Assembly (NCBI GenBank): GCA_039798005.1
Contig: JBDKGV010000173.1
Coordinates: forward strand, 1-7,510
Direction: 5' to 3'
Source of the DNA: JBDKGV01 sp039798005
Lineage (GTDB): Bacteria; Fibrobacterota; Fibrobacteria; UBA5070
DNA: 7,510 nt
The notes under the pieces are model-generated. The model had not been told where the DNA came from. It saw only the letters and a program-made list of their open reading frames with translations, and ran no database searches. The stretch's first letter is position 1; every line of letters starts with the position of its first letter. Shown one piece after another: positions 1-6,420 of this stretch. The position numbers were made by a program, and so were the translations under genes.

Positions 1-308
1 ATGCACGCCTCCAAGAAGTTCAAGGTCCCGGCGATGTTCGCCTTGGCGTACTTGACCGGATCGACCATGCTCTCGCCCGCGGCCTTGAGCGCGGCAAGAT
101 AGACCGCGGCCCGGCATCCCTTCAGTGCCTTGCGGGCGGCCAACGGGTCGGCCACATCGCCATGGATGAACGTCGTCCCCTTGCGGATGGAGCTGCGGTG
201 ACCCGTGAGGAGATTGTCCAGCACCACGATCTCATGCCCGGCTTCGGCCAGGTGGTGGGCCGTGTGGCTTCCGATGTATCCGGCTCCGCCGGCAACGCAA
301 ATGCGCAT
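1..308 (-). CDS. galE: UDP-glucose 4-epimerase, N-terminal part (3' end outside window)
   Basis: The visible 102 residues begin MRICVAGGAGYIGSH, the NAD-binding Rossmann glycine motif GxxGxxG of extended short-chain dehydrogenases. They continue with VVLDNLLTGHR (the acidic residue D that binds the NAD ribose), HGDVAD, and AVYLAALKAAGESM followed by a segment ending GTLNFLEAC. This last block matches the GalE pattern of A-x-LKAVGES...N...GTL, so the family call is firm. GalE interconverts UDP-glucose and UDP-galactose in the cytoplasm, feeding galactose use and surface polysaccharide synthesis. The catalytic Y-x3-K lies beyond the window edge and cannot be checked. The ATG lies 2 bases after the TAA of the upstream phosphatase gene (311-313). 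An AGGA stretch sits about 12 bases before the ATG, a little far for a good ribosome site, so translational coupling is plausible. Specificity for UDP-GalNAc or another sugar is not excluded. Confidence 0.9.
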   Translation of the reverse strand, partial: MRICVAGGAGYIGSHTAHHLAEAGHEIVVLDNLLTGHRSSIRKGTTFIHGDVADPLAARKALKGCRAAVYLAALKAAGESMVDPVKYAKANIAGTLNFLEAC

Positions 309-310
309 GA

Positions 311-1990
311 TTACTGGCTTTCCTGTTCCGCGACAAGCCGCCGCAGGGTGATGAGGGTGATGTCATCGTTGGGAAGGCGGCCACGAGCGTGCGCATCGCG
401 GTCGGAAAGGATTCCTCCCATGGCTTCCCAAGCACCTTGGGAGGCCCAGGACTTCACCACGCTCTCCAAGCGGGCGCGTCCATACTGCTGACCGTCGGGA
501 TCGAAGCTCTCGTTCAGGCCGTCCGTGTAGACCAAAAGGAAGTCGCCCGGATTCAGGACCGTCTCCCCTTCGACATATTGGGTGTTGTCGAACATGCCCA
601 GGAAGTAGCCGCCACGCTCCACCAGCGTCTCGACGGCGCCATCGGCCCGCACGATGTACGGGTAAGGGTGGCAAACGCGACAGTAGCGCATCCGCCCCGT
701 CGAAAGGACGATATGCGCGGCGAAGGCGGTGAGGTAATGGTCGGTGCGGATCACCGAGCGCAACTGTTCGTTCACCTTTTCCAGGATCATGGGAAGGTTC
801 GTGAACCGGCCGGGTTCCAGATAGCGCTGGAACGCCATCTTGGCCATGGCGGTCACCAACGCCGAGGAGACTCCGTGCCCCGAGACGTCGGCCACCAGCA
901 GAAAGACCTCGTCATCGGACAAGCGCACGACGTCGTAGAAATCACCGCCGACCTTGCCGGTGGGCAGGCATTCCGCCGCCACATCCCACCCTTGGATCTC
1001 GGGAAGGCTCTTGGGGAGGATCCCCTGCTGCACTTGCTTGGCCATGTCCAGTTCGGACTCGAAGGAGGCGTTCATCCGTTCAAGCACCCGGCGCGCCCGC
1101 TCAAGTTCCCGATTCTGAGCCTCAAGCTGCTGGGTTCGCTCGCGCACGCGTCGTTCCAGCTCGTGATTCACGGCCTTGAGTTGGGACTCCATCTCCTTGA
1201 ACGCCGTCACATCGGAAACGAACCAGACCCGCCCCACCGTGTGCCCGGTCGCATTGGAAATCGGACGAGTGAAGATCTGCACCACCATGCTGCGCGGAAA
1301 CTCGACGCGAAGCACGGCTTCCGCGTGGGCTTCCGGATCCTGCTCCACCTTGTGGACCAGTTCCATGAAGGAAGCGGGGGTGGCAAAGGTGTCGCGGATC
1401 AGCTCCACGACGGCGCGGTAGTGAAGCCCCTTGAACTGGCGCCAGTTCAGACCGAAGAAATACCCGAACCGACTGTTGGGCCAGGAAACCAGCCCGTTCT
1501 CGTCGATGACCAGGATGCCATCGCGCGAAGTCCCCAAGATCGCCTTGAAACGGCTCTCGAGCAACCTTTGGGAGGTGACGTCCTCCACCAGCAGCAGCCA
1601 GTGGTCGTCGCGCTGGATCGCCCGCAGGCGCAACGACAGGGCATCCTCGCCCGGCGGGGCGTAGTCGCGCTCCCATTCGGAATAGCCGAAGGAGGTGTCG
1701 AGGTAGTTGGTGATGTCCGTGAAGAGCGGCAGGCCACGGACGTTGTCCATGCCCAGCTCTTGGATCCAAGTTCCTGGCAGGCGGAACGAGTCCTTGCGAA
1801 AGACCCACCCGGCCTGCTGGTTCGCGGAATGGATCTGGCCTTCGGAAGTGATGACGATGGTGGCAATGCGACCAAGCTCCAGGGCACCGCTCTTGCGCAG
1901 CGACTCCTCGAGTTCGGCATCCGAGCCGAATTCTGATCCGATGACGGGATCGATCCCCATATATGAGGAAGAGTAGGAATCCGCGTGCAT
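311..1990 (-). CDS. PAS-PAS-SpoIIE/RsbU-type PP2C serine phosphatase
   Basis: With the ATG at 1990 the protein has 559 residues. A first PAS-like domain spans roughly residues 30-140 (IVITSEGQIHSAN, ending LLLVEDVTS). A second spans about 145-262 (GILVIDENGLVSWPN, ending VWFVSDVT). A charged coiled coil follows at about 265-325 (HELERRVRERTQQLEAQNRELE). The C-terminal PP2C domain of the SpoIIE family carries the metal-binding signatures GGDFYD (348-353), VADVSGHG (366-373), YTDGLNE (D490) and NDDIT (542-546). The linker QVQQGILPKSLP is typical of RsbU-like phosphatases. Such enzymes dephosphorylate anti-sigma-factor antagonists in partner switching. No transmembrane helix is seen, so it probably senses a cytoplasmic cue through its PAS domains. 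No antagonist or anti-sigma gene is in the window. The start is uncertain. The reading frame is open to 2185, but an ATG at 2041 would overlap the divergent eda start. The ATG at 1990 (weak GGTGGTTGGG upstream) and the one at 1960 are the realistic choices. It lies 2 bases upstream of galE, probably in the same transcript. Confidence 0.92.
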   Translation of the reverse strand: MHADSYSSSYMGIDPVIGSEFGSDAELEESLRKSGALELGRIATIVITSEGQIHSANQQAGWVFRKDSFRLPGTWIQELGMDNVRGLPLFTDITNYLDTSFGYSEWERDYAPPGEDALSLRLRAIQRDDHWLLLVEDVTSQRLLESRFKAILGTSRDGILVIDENGLVSWPNSRFGYFFGLNWRQFKGLHYRAVVELIRDTFATPASFMELVHKVEQDPEAHAEAVLRVEFPRSMVVQIFTRPISNATGHTVGRVWFVSDVTAFKEMESQLKAVNHELERRVRERTQQLEAQNRELERARRVLERMNASFESELDMAKQVQQGILPKSLPEIQGWDVAAECLPTGKVGGDFYDVVRLSDDEVFLLVADVSGHGVSSALVTAMAKMAFQRYLEPGRFTNLPMILEKVNEQLRSVIRTDHYLTAFAAHIVLSTGRMRYCRVCHPYPYIVRADGAVETLVERGGYFLGMFDNTQYVEGETVLNPGDFLLVYTDGLNESFDPDGQQYGRARLESVVKSWASQGAWEAMGGILSDRDAHARGRLPNDDITLITLRRLVAEQESQ

Positions 1991-2002
1991 ACCCAACCAC
2001 CG

Positions 2003-2035
2003 TTTGACAACAAAGGTTTGCAAAGTCCAACTTTG
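2003..2035. promoter_or_regulatory. Operator-like cluster of CAAAG/CTTTG inverted repeats between divergent genes
   Basis: The gap between the phosphatase gene and eda is AT-richer than its flanks and holds five TTTG/CAAA units. These are TTTG 2003-2006, CAAA 2011-2014, TTTG 2017-2020, CAAA 2021-2024 and TTTG 2032-2035. They form CAAAGGTTTG (2011-2020), a perfect TTTGCAAA (2017-2024) and a perfect 6-3-6 repeat CAAAGTCCAACTTTG (2021-2035). The two CAAAG copies at 2011 and 2021 are 10 bp apart, one DNA turn. Dyads like this between divergent genes are typical of repressor or activator sites. A TTGACA (2004-2009) also lies inside, but I see no convincing -10 at the right distance. The last dyad ends 4 bases before the eda ATG, where no Shine-Dalgarno sequence is visible. 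Regulatory function is inferred. Confidence 0.45.
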
Positions 2036-2039
2036 AACC

Positions 2040-2702
2040 ATGACGTACGAATTCCGCTCCGCATTCCGCTCCCGACTGAAAAACGCCCGATTGCTGGGAA
2101 TTCTTCGCGACGCCCCTGCCGCCAGCCTGCGCGACCTCGCCCGTTGCCTGGTTGAAGCGGGCATCGAATTCATCGAAGTCACCATGAATACGCCCGATGC
2201 CCTGGCTCAAATCGCCTGCCTGCGCAAGGAACTCGACGGCAAGGCCGAAGTCGGTGCAGGCACGGTACTCACGGGCACCCAAGCCCAGGACGCCCTGTCG
2301 GCCGGCGCGACGTTCCTGGTGTCCCCCTGCTTTTCCCGTCCTGTCCAGGAGGTGGCCGATGCCCGATCCATCCCGACCCTGCCGGGCGCCTTCACGCCAC
2401 AGGAGATCTGGGAGGCCGATCGGGACGGAGCCGCCATGGTCAAGCTCTTTCCGGCCAAATCCGCAGGTGGTCCCGGCTACGTGAAGGAATTGCGCGGCCC
2501 GTTCCGCGACATCCCTTTGCTGGTCTGCGGCGGGGTCTCCCCCCAAACGGCAGGCGAATACCTTGGCGCCGGTGCCGATGCCCTGGCCTTCGGAGGATCG
2601 ATCTTCTCGCAGGCACGCCTGGCCGCTGGAGACTTTGACGCGATCCTGTCGGACCTCAAGGCGTTGCGCCATGCATCGATCCATCCGGATCGCCATCCCT
2701 GA
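2040..2702 (+). CDS. eda: 2-keto-3-deoxy-6-phosphogluconate / 4-hydroxy-2-oxoglutarate aldolase (KDPG/KHG aldolase)
   Basis: The protein has 220 residues, the normal length of class I KDPG aldolases (about 205-220), and fills one TIM barrel. The Schiff-base lysine is K135 in MVKLFPA. The general acid/base glutamate is E46 in FIEVTMNTP. The phosphate and substrate loops are GAGTVL (72-77), SPCFS (95-99), LPGAFTP (114-120), CGGVSP in the second half and FGGSIF near the end. The enzyme cleaves 2-keto-3-deoxy-6-phosphogluconate to pyruvate and glyceraldehyde 3-phosphate in the Entner-Doudoroff or uronate routes. Some relatives act on KDP-galactonate or 4-hydroxy-2-oxoglutarate, and sequence alone does not separate these. 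No edd, kdgK or uronate gene is next to it. The ATG at 2040 is chosen because the frame has no earlier start of note and the family fold begins within about 15 residues. It shares the CATG at 2039-2042 with an unused minus-strand ATG and has no visible ribosome site. Confidence 0.93.
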   Translation: MTYEFRSAFRSRLKNARLLGILRDAPAASLRDLARCLVEAGIEFIEVTMNTPDALAQIACLRKELDGKAEVGAGTVLTGTQAQDALSAGATFLVSPCFSRPVQEVADARSIPTLPGAFTPQEIWEADRDGAAMVKLFPAKSAGGPGYVKELRGPFRDIPLLVCGGVSPQTAGEYLGAGADALAFGGSIFSQARLAAGDFDAILSDLKALRHASIHPDRHP

Positions 2703-2708
2703 AGCACT

Positions 2709-2722
2709 TTCCCGACCGGGAA
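2709..2722. repeat. Short palindrome TTCCCGACCGGGAA after eda
   Basis: A perfect 6-2-6 inverted repeat lies 6 bases after the eda stop, in the 143-base gap before pepF. As RNA it could fold with a 5-bp stem and a 4-base loop. There is no T-run on either side, so it is at best a weak or rho-assisted terminator, or an mRNA-end stabiliser. The rest of the gap holds no gene that I can support. A TTGATT at 2758-2763 could be a -35 box, but the spaced -10 (CTCAAT at 2781) is poor. Confidence 0.25.
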
Positions 2723-2801
2723 CCACTGGCGACGGCATGTCCAGCACCTTGAACAGGTTGATTTTGCCGGGAATTCCGTACTCAATTCGCGATGAAGTCG
2801 C

Positions 2802-2820
2802 AACAAAGTGGTAACTTGTT
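2802..2820. promoter_or_regulatory. Imperfect dyad upstream of pepF, related to the eda cluster
   Basis: The stretch AACAAAGTGGTAACTTGTT is an inverted repeat with 5-base arms (AACAA and TTGTT, 9 bases apart). It includes CAAAGT (2804-2809), the same half-site as the perfect dyad before eda. Both places also share the 8-mer CAACAAAG (2008-2015 and 2801-2808). It sits 25 bases before the chosen pepF ATG, a fitting place for an operator. The similarity is short, and chance cannot be excluded. Confidence 0.25.
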
Positions 2821-2845
2821 CCCTCCCTTTCCAGAAAGTCGCGTC

Positions 2846-4666
2846 ATGACAGACTCTGTCCAATTGCACGATCCCTCCGTCGGAGCCGACCCTGCCCAGG
2901 CCAGCGCAATTGGCGTACGTTGGGACCTCTCCAGCTTCTACCCCGCCCCCGACAGTGCGGAACTGGCACGGGACATCGAAGCGGCCCGCAGCCTGACAAG
3001 CGTCTGGAAGGCCCGTTGGGCGGGACGCATCGCCTCCCTCCCGGCGCACGAGGCGGGCATCATGCTCGACGAGTACGAAGCCCTGACCCTTGTCCAGTGG
3101 CGCCTGTTCAACTACGCATCGCTCCATTACGCCGCCGATGCCCGCAATCCCGTCTCCACGGCATTGCAGGCGCAGGTGCGCGAGTTGGGATCCCAGCTGG
3201 AGGCGGAGCTTTCCTTCTTTCAGGTCGAGATCTCCGCCTTGGAGGAGTCCGTCGTCGAGTCGTGGTGGAGCGAACCGCGGGCCTTGCGACTCAAGCGCCT
3301 GATCACGGAAATCCGCAAGTACCGCGTCCATATCCTCACCGAACCAGAGGAGCGCATGTCCAGCCGCAAGGACCTCACCGGTCGCGCGGCCTTGGTCCAG
3401 CTCTTCGACGATCTCACCAATTCGCTGGTCTTTCCCTTCGACGACGGCACCGGCCTTCGGGAACGCGCCGCCGCCGAGATGCTGGCCTACTCGCGCCACC
3501 CTGACCCCGAGATCCGTCGCAAGGCGCACGAGGCTTACCTCGGCGTCTACGAGAAGAACGGACTGGTCTTGGCGCATGTCTTCAACAGCCTGTGCCTGGA
3601 TCACCACACCGACGGCGAGATGCGCGGCTACGCCTCCCCGATGACCCGCACCAACATGGGGAATTCCCTTCCCGATGCCGTGGTCGAAGCCATGATGCAG
3701 GCGACTCGCAGGAACTATCGGGTCGCCCAGCGCTTCTGGAAGGCCAAGGCACGCCTCTTGGGGATGCAGCAGTTGTCCAACACCGACCTCTACGCCCCGA
3801 TTGCCGAGGTCGACAAGAAGATGTCCTGGAATGAGGCTCTGGATGCCGTCCATGCGGGATACCGCCGTTTCAGTCCGGAACTCGAGACGCTGGCGCGCAA
3901 GTTCTCCGACGAAGGATGGATCGATGCCGAGATCCGCCCCGGCAAGGAGGACGGAGCCTTCTGCTCGGGCACCCAGCCGGAACACCACCCCTACGTTCTC
4001 ATCAACTACACGGGCAACCTGCGCGACGTCTTCACCTTGGCCCACGAACTGGGGCATGGCGTCCATTTCCTGAAGAGCGCCGTGCAACCGCTGTTCCTGT
4101 ACGACGCGCCCTTGGTGCTTGCCGAGACGGCATCGGTCTTCGGTGAGATGCTCCTCGCCCAGGAGCTTCTGGCCCGCGAGACGGACCCGTTGGTGCGCCG
4201 CTCCATCCTCGCCTCGCGCATCGAGGACTCGCTGGCGACCTGCTACCGCCAGAACGTGCTCACCGAGTTCGAGCTTTCGGTCCACCTCGCCCGCAAGGAC
4301 GGGCTCCTTGCCTCGGACAAGATCTGTCAATTGTGGAAGGACGCGAACGCCGCGCTCTTCGGCGATGCCGTGACCATGAACCCGGCCTACGCCTGGGGCT
4401 GGAGCTACATCCCCCATTTCATCCACACACGGTTCTACTGCTACGCCTACACCTTCGGGCAGCTCCTGGTGCTGGGCCTGTACCAAGCTTGGAAGGAAGA
4501 CTCGCAAGGGTTCGTGCCCAAGTTCCTCGAGCTCCTCTCCAAGGGCGGGAGCGAAGACCCCGCCCAGGCTTGCGCCTCGGTGGGGATCGTGCTCGACGAG
4601 GCGTTCTGGGACGCGGGCCATCGCGCCTTGGAAGCCATGGTCGAGGAATTCGAAGCGTTGATCTGA
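2846..4666 (+). CDS. pepF: Oligoendopeptidase F-like zinc metallopeptidase (family M3)
   Basis: The protein has 606 residues, the usual size for PepF-type M3B peptidases. It opens after a short tail with RWDLSSFYPAPDSAEL, the conserved N-terminal entry of the family. The zinc site is HELGH at 400-404, with the third ligand E427 in LVLAETASVFGE. Near the C-terminus HF (H524) and the tyrosine-rich TRFYCYAYTFGQ (Y531, Y533, Y535) match the transition-state-binding His/Tyr segment. The enzyme cleaves short peptides inside the cytoplasm. There is no signal peptide or transmembrane segment. The frame is open from an ATG at 2792, but the extra 18 residues (KSQQSGNLFPPFPESRV) are unlike the family and run through AT-richer DNA with the dyad at 2802-2820. 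I therefore prefer the ATG at 2846, although no strong ribosome site precedes either. It heads a run of plus-strand genes, with the next starting 29 bases after its stop. Confidence 0.93.
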   Translation: MTDSVQLHDPSVGADPAQASAIGVRWDLSSFYPAPDSAELARDIEAARSLTSVWKARWAGRIASLPAHEAGIMLDEYEALTLVQWRLFNYASLHYAADARNPVSTALQAQVRELGSQLEAELSFFQVEISALEESVVESWWSEPRALRLKRLITEIRKYRVHILTEPEERMSSRKDLTGRAALVQLFDDLTNSLVFPFDDGTGLRERAAAEMLAYSRHPDPEIRRKAHEAYLGVYEKNGLVLAHVFNSLCLDHHTDGEMRGYASPMTRTNMGNSLPDAVVEAMMQATRRNYRVAQRFWKAKARLLGMQQLSNTDLYAPIAEVDKKMSWNEALDAVHAGYRRFSPELETLARKFSDEGWIDAEIRPGKEDGAFCSGTQPEHHPYVLINYTGNLRDVFTLAHELGHGVHFLKSAVQPLFLYDAPLVLAETASVFGEMLLAQELLARETDPLVRRSILASRIEDSLATCYRQNVLTEFELSVHLARKDGLLASDKICQLWKDANAALFGDAVTMNPAYAWGWSYIPHFIHTRFYCYAYTFGQLLVLGLYQAWKEDSQGFVPKFLELLSKGGSEDPAQACASVGIVLDEAFWDAGHRALEAMVEEFEALI

Positions 4667-4695
4667 AACACCCGGGGACGGATGGGAGGCCAGTG

Positions 4696-5310
4696 ATGGC
4701 ATGTTGCAACGATTCGTCCTGTCACGATCAGGCGCCGGTCCGGAATGGCCCGTACCGGCGCATCCTGATCCTGGCGCTTGCCTTGAATTTCCTCATGTTC
4801 CTGGTGGAGATCCTCGCGGCGCTGCACAGCGGATCGCTTGCCTTGCTTGCCGAATCCATCGACTTCCTCGGGGATGCGGCCAACTACGCGGTGAGCCTGT
4901 TCGTCCTGAACCGAAGCGCCCTCGCTCGAAGCCGCACGGCCTTCGCCAAGGGGTTTGTCATGACCTCGTGGGGCATTCTCATCCTGTTGCGCACGGTTCC
5001 ATCGCTGTCCAGCCAAGCTCCTCCGGAGGCGTTCACCATGACTTGGGTGGGGATCCTGGCCCTTGGCGTGAATGTCGGCGTGGCCCTTTCCTTGTGGAAG
5101 TTCCGCGAGGGCGATGCCAACCGCCGGTCCGTCTGGCTGTGCAGTCGCAACGATGCCATCGGCAATCTTGCCATCCTGATCGCCGCAGGGCTGGTCGCCT
5201 GGACAGGTCGCCCTTGGCCCGATGTGCTGGTCGCCTTCCTGATGTCCGTCCTTGCCTTGAGCGCCGGCACTGCGATCATGCGGCAGTCAAGCCGGGAAAC
5301 CCGGAACTGA
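4696..5310 (+). CDS. Short CDF-family cation transporter (Co/Zn/Cd efflux type) with Cys-rich N-terminus
   Basis: The 204-residue protein starts MACCNDSSCHD and then shows about six hydrophobic helices (near residues 23-43, 47-71, 86-101, 115-134, 155-169, 176-195). Transmembrane helix 2 carries ESIDFLGDAANY, whose D56 and D60 match the DxxxD half of the CDF metal site. The second half reads CSRNDAIGN, with D153 in place but C149 where typical members have histidine. CDF proteins export divalent metals from the cytoplasm in exchange for protons. The usual cytoplasmic C-terminal domain (about 90 residues) is absent, as in a recognised short subgroup with the same GDAN..SVWLCSRNDAIGN block. The start is well supported, with GGGAGG at 4684-4689 ending 6 bases before the ATG. 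Although the frame is open far upstream into pepF, that extension is out-of-frame shadow. The metal specificity is unknown, and the Cys residues suggest a thiophilic metal. Confidence 0.85.
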   Translation: MACCNDSSCHDQAPVRNGPYRRILILALALNFLMFLVEILAALHSGSLALLAESIDFLGDAANYAVSLFVLNRSALARSRTAFAKGFVMTSWGILILLRTVPSLSSQAPPEAFTMTWVGILALGVNVGVALSLWKFREGDANRRSVWLCSRNDAIGNLAILIAAGLVAWTGRPWPDVLVAFLMSVLALSAGTAIMRQSSRETRN

Positions 5311-5362
5311 CCAACTACATTCGCTCCATGTTCGAATCAAAAATCTCGTCACGGTGTCTGCC

Positions 5363-5524
5363 GTGAAACGGTTCTGCATCGCCCTGTGCACAACCGCCCT
5401 GGGCTCGATCGGCTGGTGGTTGGGCGAGGACGGCGGACTGATGGCAGCCTCGCTCCTGGGCACCTTGGGAAGCGTGCTGGGCGTCTTTGCCGGCATCAAA
5501 CTGTACGACGACGTCCTTCACTGA
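5363..5524 (+). CDS. Small two-helix membrane protein (hypothetical)
   Basis: Between the CDF gene and the YihY gene a frame starting at GTG encodes 53 residues. Residues 4-20 (FCIALCTTALGSIGWWL) form one hydrophobic helix. After GEDGG, residues 25-45 form a second with a glycine-zipper spacing (G33, G36, G40, G44), and a short charged tail YDDVLH follows. The layout GWWLG...L..LG..G...G resembles small integral membrane proteins found widely in bacteria without a known function. I cannot name a family. It lies in line with its neighbours and 20 bases before the next gene, and without it the stretch 5311-5544 would be empty. An in-frame GTG at 5354 would add three residues. I favour 5363 because GGTG (5353-5356) lies 6 bases ahead as a weak ribosome site. 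Lack of an ATG and of a strong ribosome site is the main doubt. Confidence 0.6.
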   Translation: MKRFCIALCTTALGSIGWWLGEDGGLMAASLLGTLGSVLGVFAGIKLYDDVLH

Positions 5525-5544
5525 CACGCACGACGGAGTCACGC

Positions 5545-6420
5545 ATGAATCCTTGGAAATCCCGTCTGCTTGCCCTGCGCCGCGAGTTGGCCATGACCGC
5601 GCTTGCGCTGTGGCGGTCCGCCCTGGTCCTGCCCAGTTCCGGGGCCTTCGACGGTGCGGCGGCCATCGCCTATTACGCCGTGCTTGCCGTCTTCCCGTTC
5701 ATCCTCATCGTCGTGATGGTGGGCGGCGGATTCCTGAAGAACCCGGAGCTGGCGAACCAAGCCATCGATTTCCTATCCAGCCACATCCCGGTGGCCGGTG
5801 ACTTTCTCGACACCCACCTCGACACCTTGCAAGAGGCCGCCGGCAGCCTTGGCCTGATTTCCGGCATCGGTCTGTTCTGGTCGGCCATGGGTCTTTTCAC
5901 CGCGCTGCGCAACGGCATGGACGCCTTGAACGACACGCCGCGAAGAGGATTCCTTCGAGGGCACTGGGCAAGCTTCGCCGCCGTGCTGCTTGCGGCCATC
6001 GGATTGATGCTGCTGATCTTCCTTTCCACCATCCTGGGCATGTTCGGAAGCCTGAGTGCCGTCAAGTTCATCGACGACCTGATCCCCGTGCTCCCCTTGC
6101 TTCCCATGATCCAGACCCTGTCCCGCCTTTCCAGCGAGTCGGTCTCGTTTGTCGCCTTCCTCTTTCTCCTGCGACTGCTTCCCTCGTCACGCCCGAGCTT
6201 CCGGGATTGCCTCGTGCCCGCGCTTGCGGTCTCGGTCACGGAGCACCTGTTCCGCGTCCTGTTCATCCGCTTCCTGCTTTCCCGGCAGGATCTCAACCCC
6301 ATCCACGGCCCGCTCTCCGCGGCCATCGGCTTCCTTGGATGGGCCTACGCCTCTTCACTTCTGGTGCTGTGGGCCAGTCACTGGGTCAATCAGATCAAGC
6401 GCCTGCGGGAATCCTCCTGA
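5545..6420 (+). CDS. YihY/virulence factor BrkB family inner-membrane protein
   Basis: The 291-residue protein has about six transmembrane helices (near residues 38-62, 108-128, 147-172, 200-216, 225-245, 256-280). The family hallmark AIAYYAVLAVFPF (40-52) is present, as are GLFWSAMGLFTALRNGMD and a C-terminal GFLGWAYASSLLVLW helix. YihY/BrkB proteins sit in the inner membrane. Their role is not settled, and older labels (ribonuclease BN, serum resistance) are not reliable for the family. The ATG at 5545 has GGAG at 5534-5537, 7 bases upstream. The frame is open back to 5386, but that part is an arginine- and glycine-rich shadow of the small membrane protein gene and is rejected. It is the last gene of the plus-strand run and converges on the FGE-like gene. 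Confidence 0.9.
   Translation: MNPWKSRLLALRRELAMTALALWRSALVLPSSGAFDGAAAIAYYAVLAVFPFILIVVMVGGGFLKNPELANQAIDFLSSHIPVAGDFLDTHLDTLQEAAGSLGLISGIGLFWSAMGLFTALRNGMDALNDTPRRGFLRGHWASFAAVLLAAIGLMLLIFLSTILGMFGSLSAVKFIDDLIPVLPLLPMIQTLSRLSSESVSFVAFLFLLRLLPSSRPSFRDCLVPALAVSVTEHLFRVLFIRFLLSRQDLNPIHGPLSAAIGFLGWAYASSLLVLWASHWVNQIKRLRESS

Noticed and set aside
389..1936. 515-codon plus-strand frame opposite the phosphatase gene
   Set aside because: The minus strand carries unmistakable PAS and SpoIIE motifs; the plus frame is a histidine- and glycine-rich shadow without domains.
2004..2032. TTGACA as a -35 box of an eda promoter
   Set aside because: The sequence at 17-18 bases distance (CCAACT/CAACTT) is a poor -10, and transcription would begin at about the ATG; kept only as a remark.
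1122..2747. 541-codon minus frame overlapping both the phosphatase gene and eda
   Set aside because: It is out of frame with the phosphatase and antisense to eda; the composition (Arg, Gly, Ala rich) is typical of a shadow.
4333..4695. Upstream in-frame extension of the CDF transporter into pepF
   Set aside because: The extension is Arg-rich shadow of the pepF C-terminus, and a strong GGGAGG ribosome site marks the ATG at 4696.
2477..4702. Long stop-free frame of 741 codons on the minus strand, antisense to pepF
   Set aside because: It mirrors the codon structure of a certain gene (pepF with its zinc motif) in high-GC DNA, shows no recognisable domain, and crosses the eda-pepF gap and part of eda.
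5338..5366. Hairpin plus T-tract (minus strand) as a terminator
   Set aside because: A minus-strand T-run does follow the stem, but no minus-strand gene lies to its right before the yihY gene; the stem is short.
5386..5544. Upstream extension of the YihY-family protein
   Set aside because: It overlaps the small membrane protein in another frame, is low in hydrophobic content, and a good GGAG site serves the ATG at 5545.
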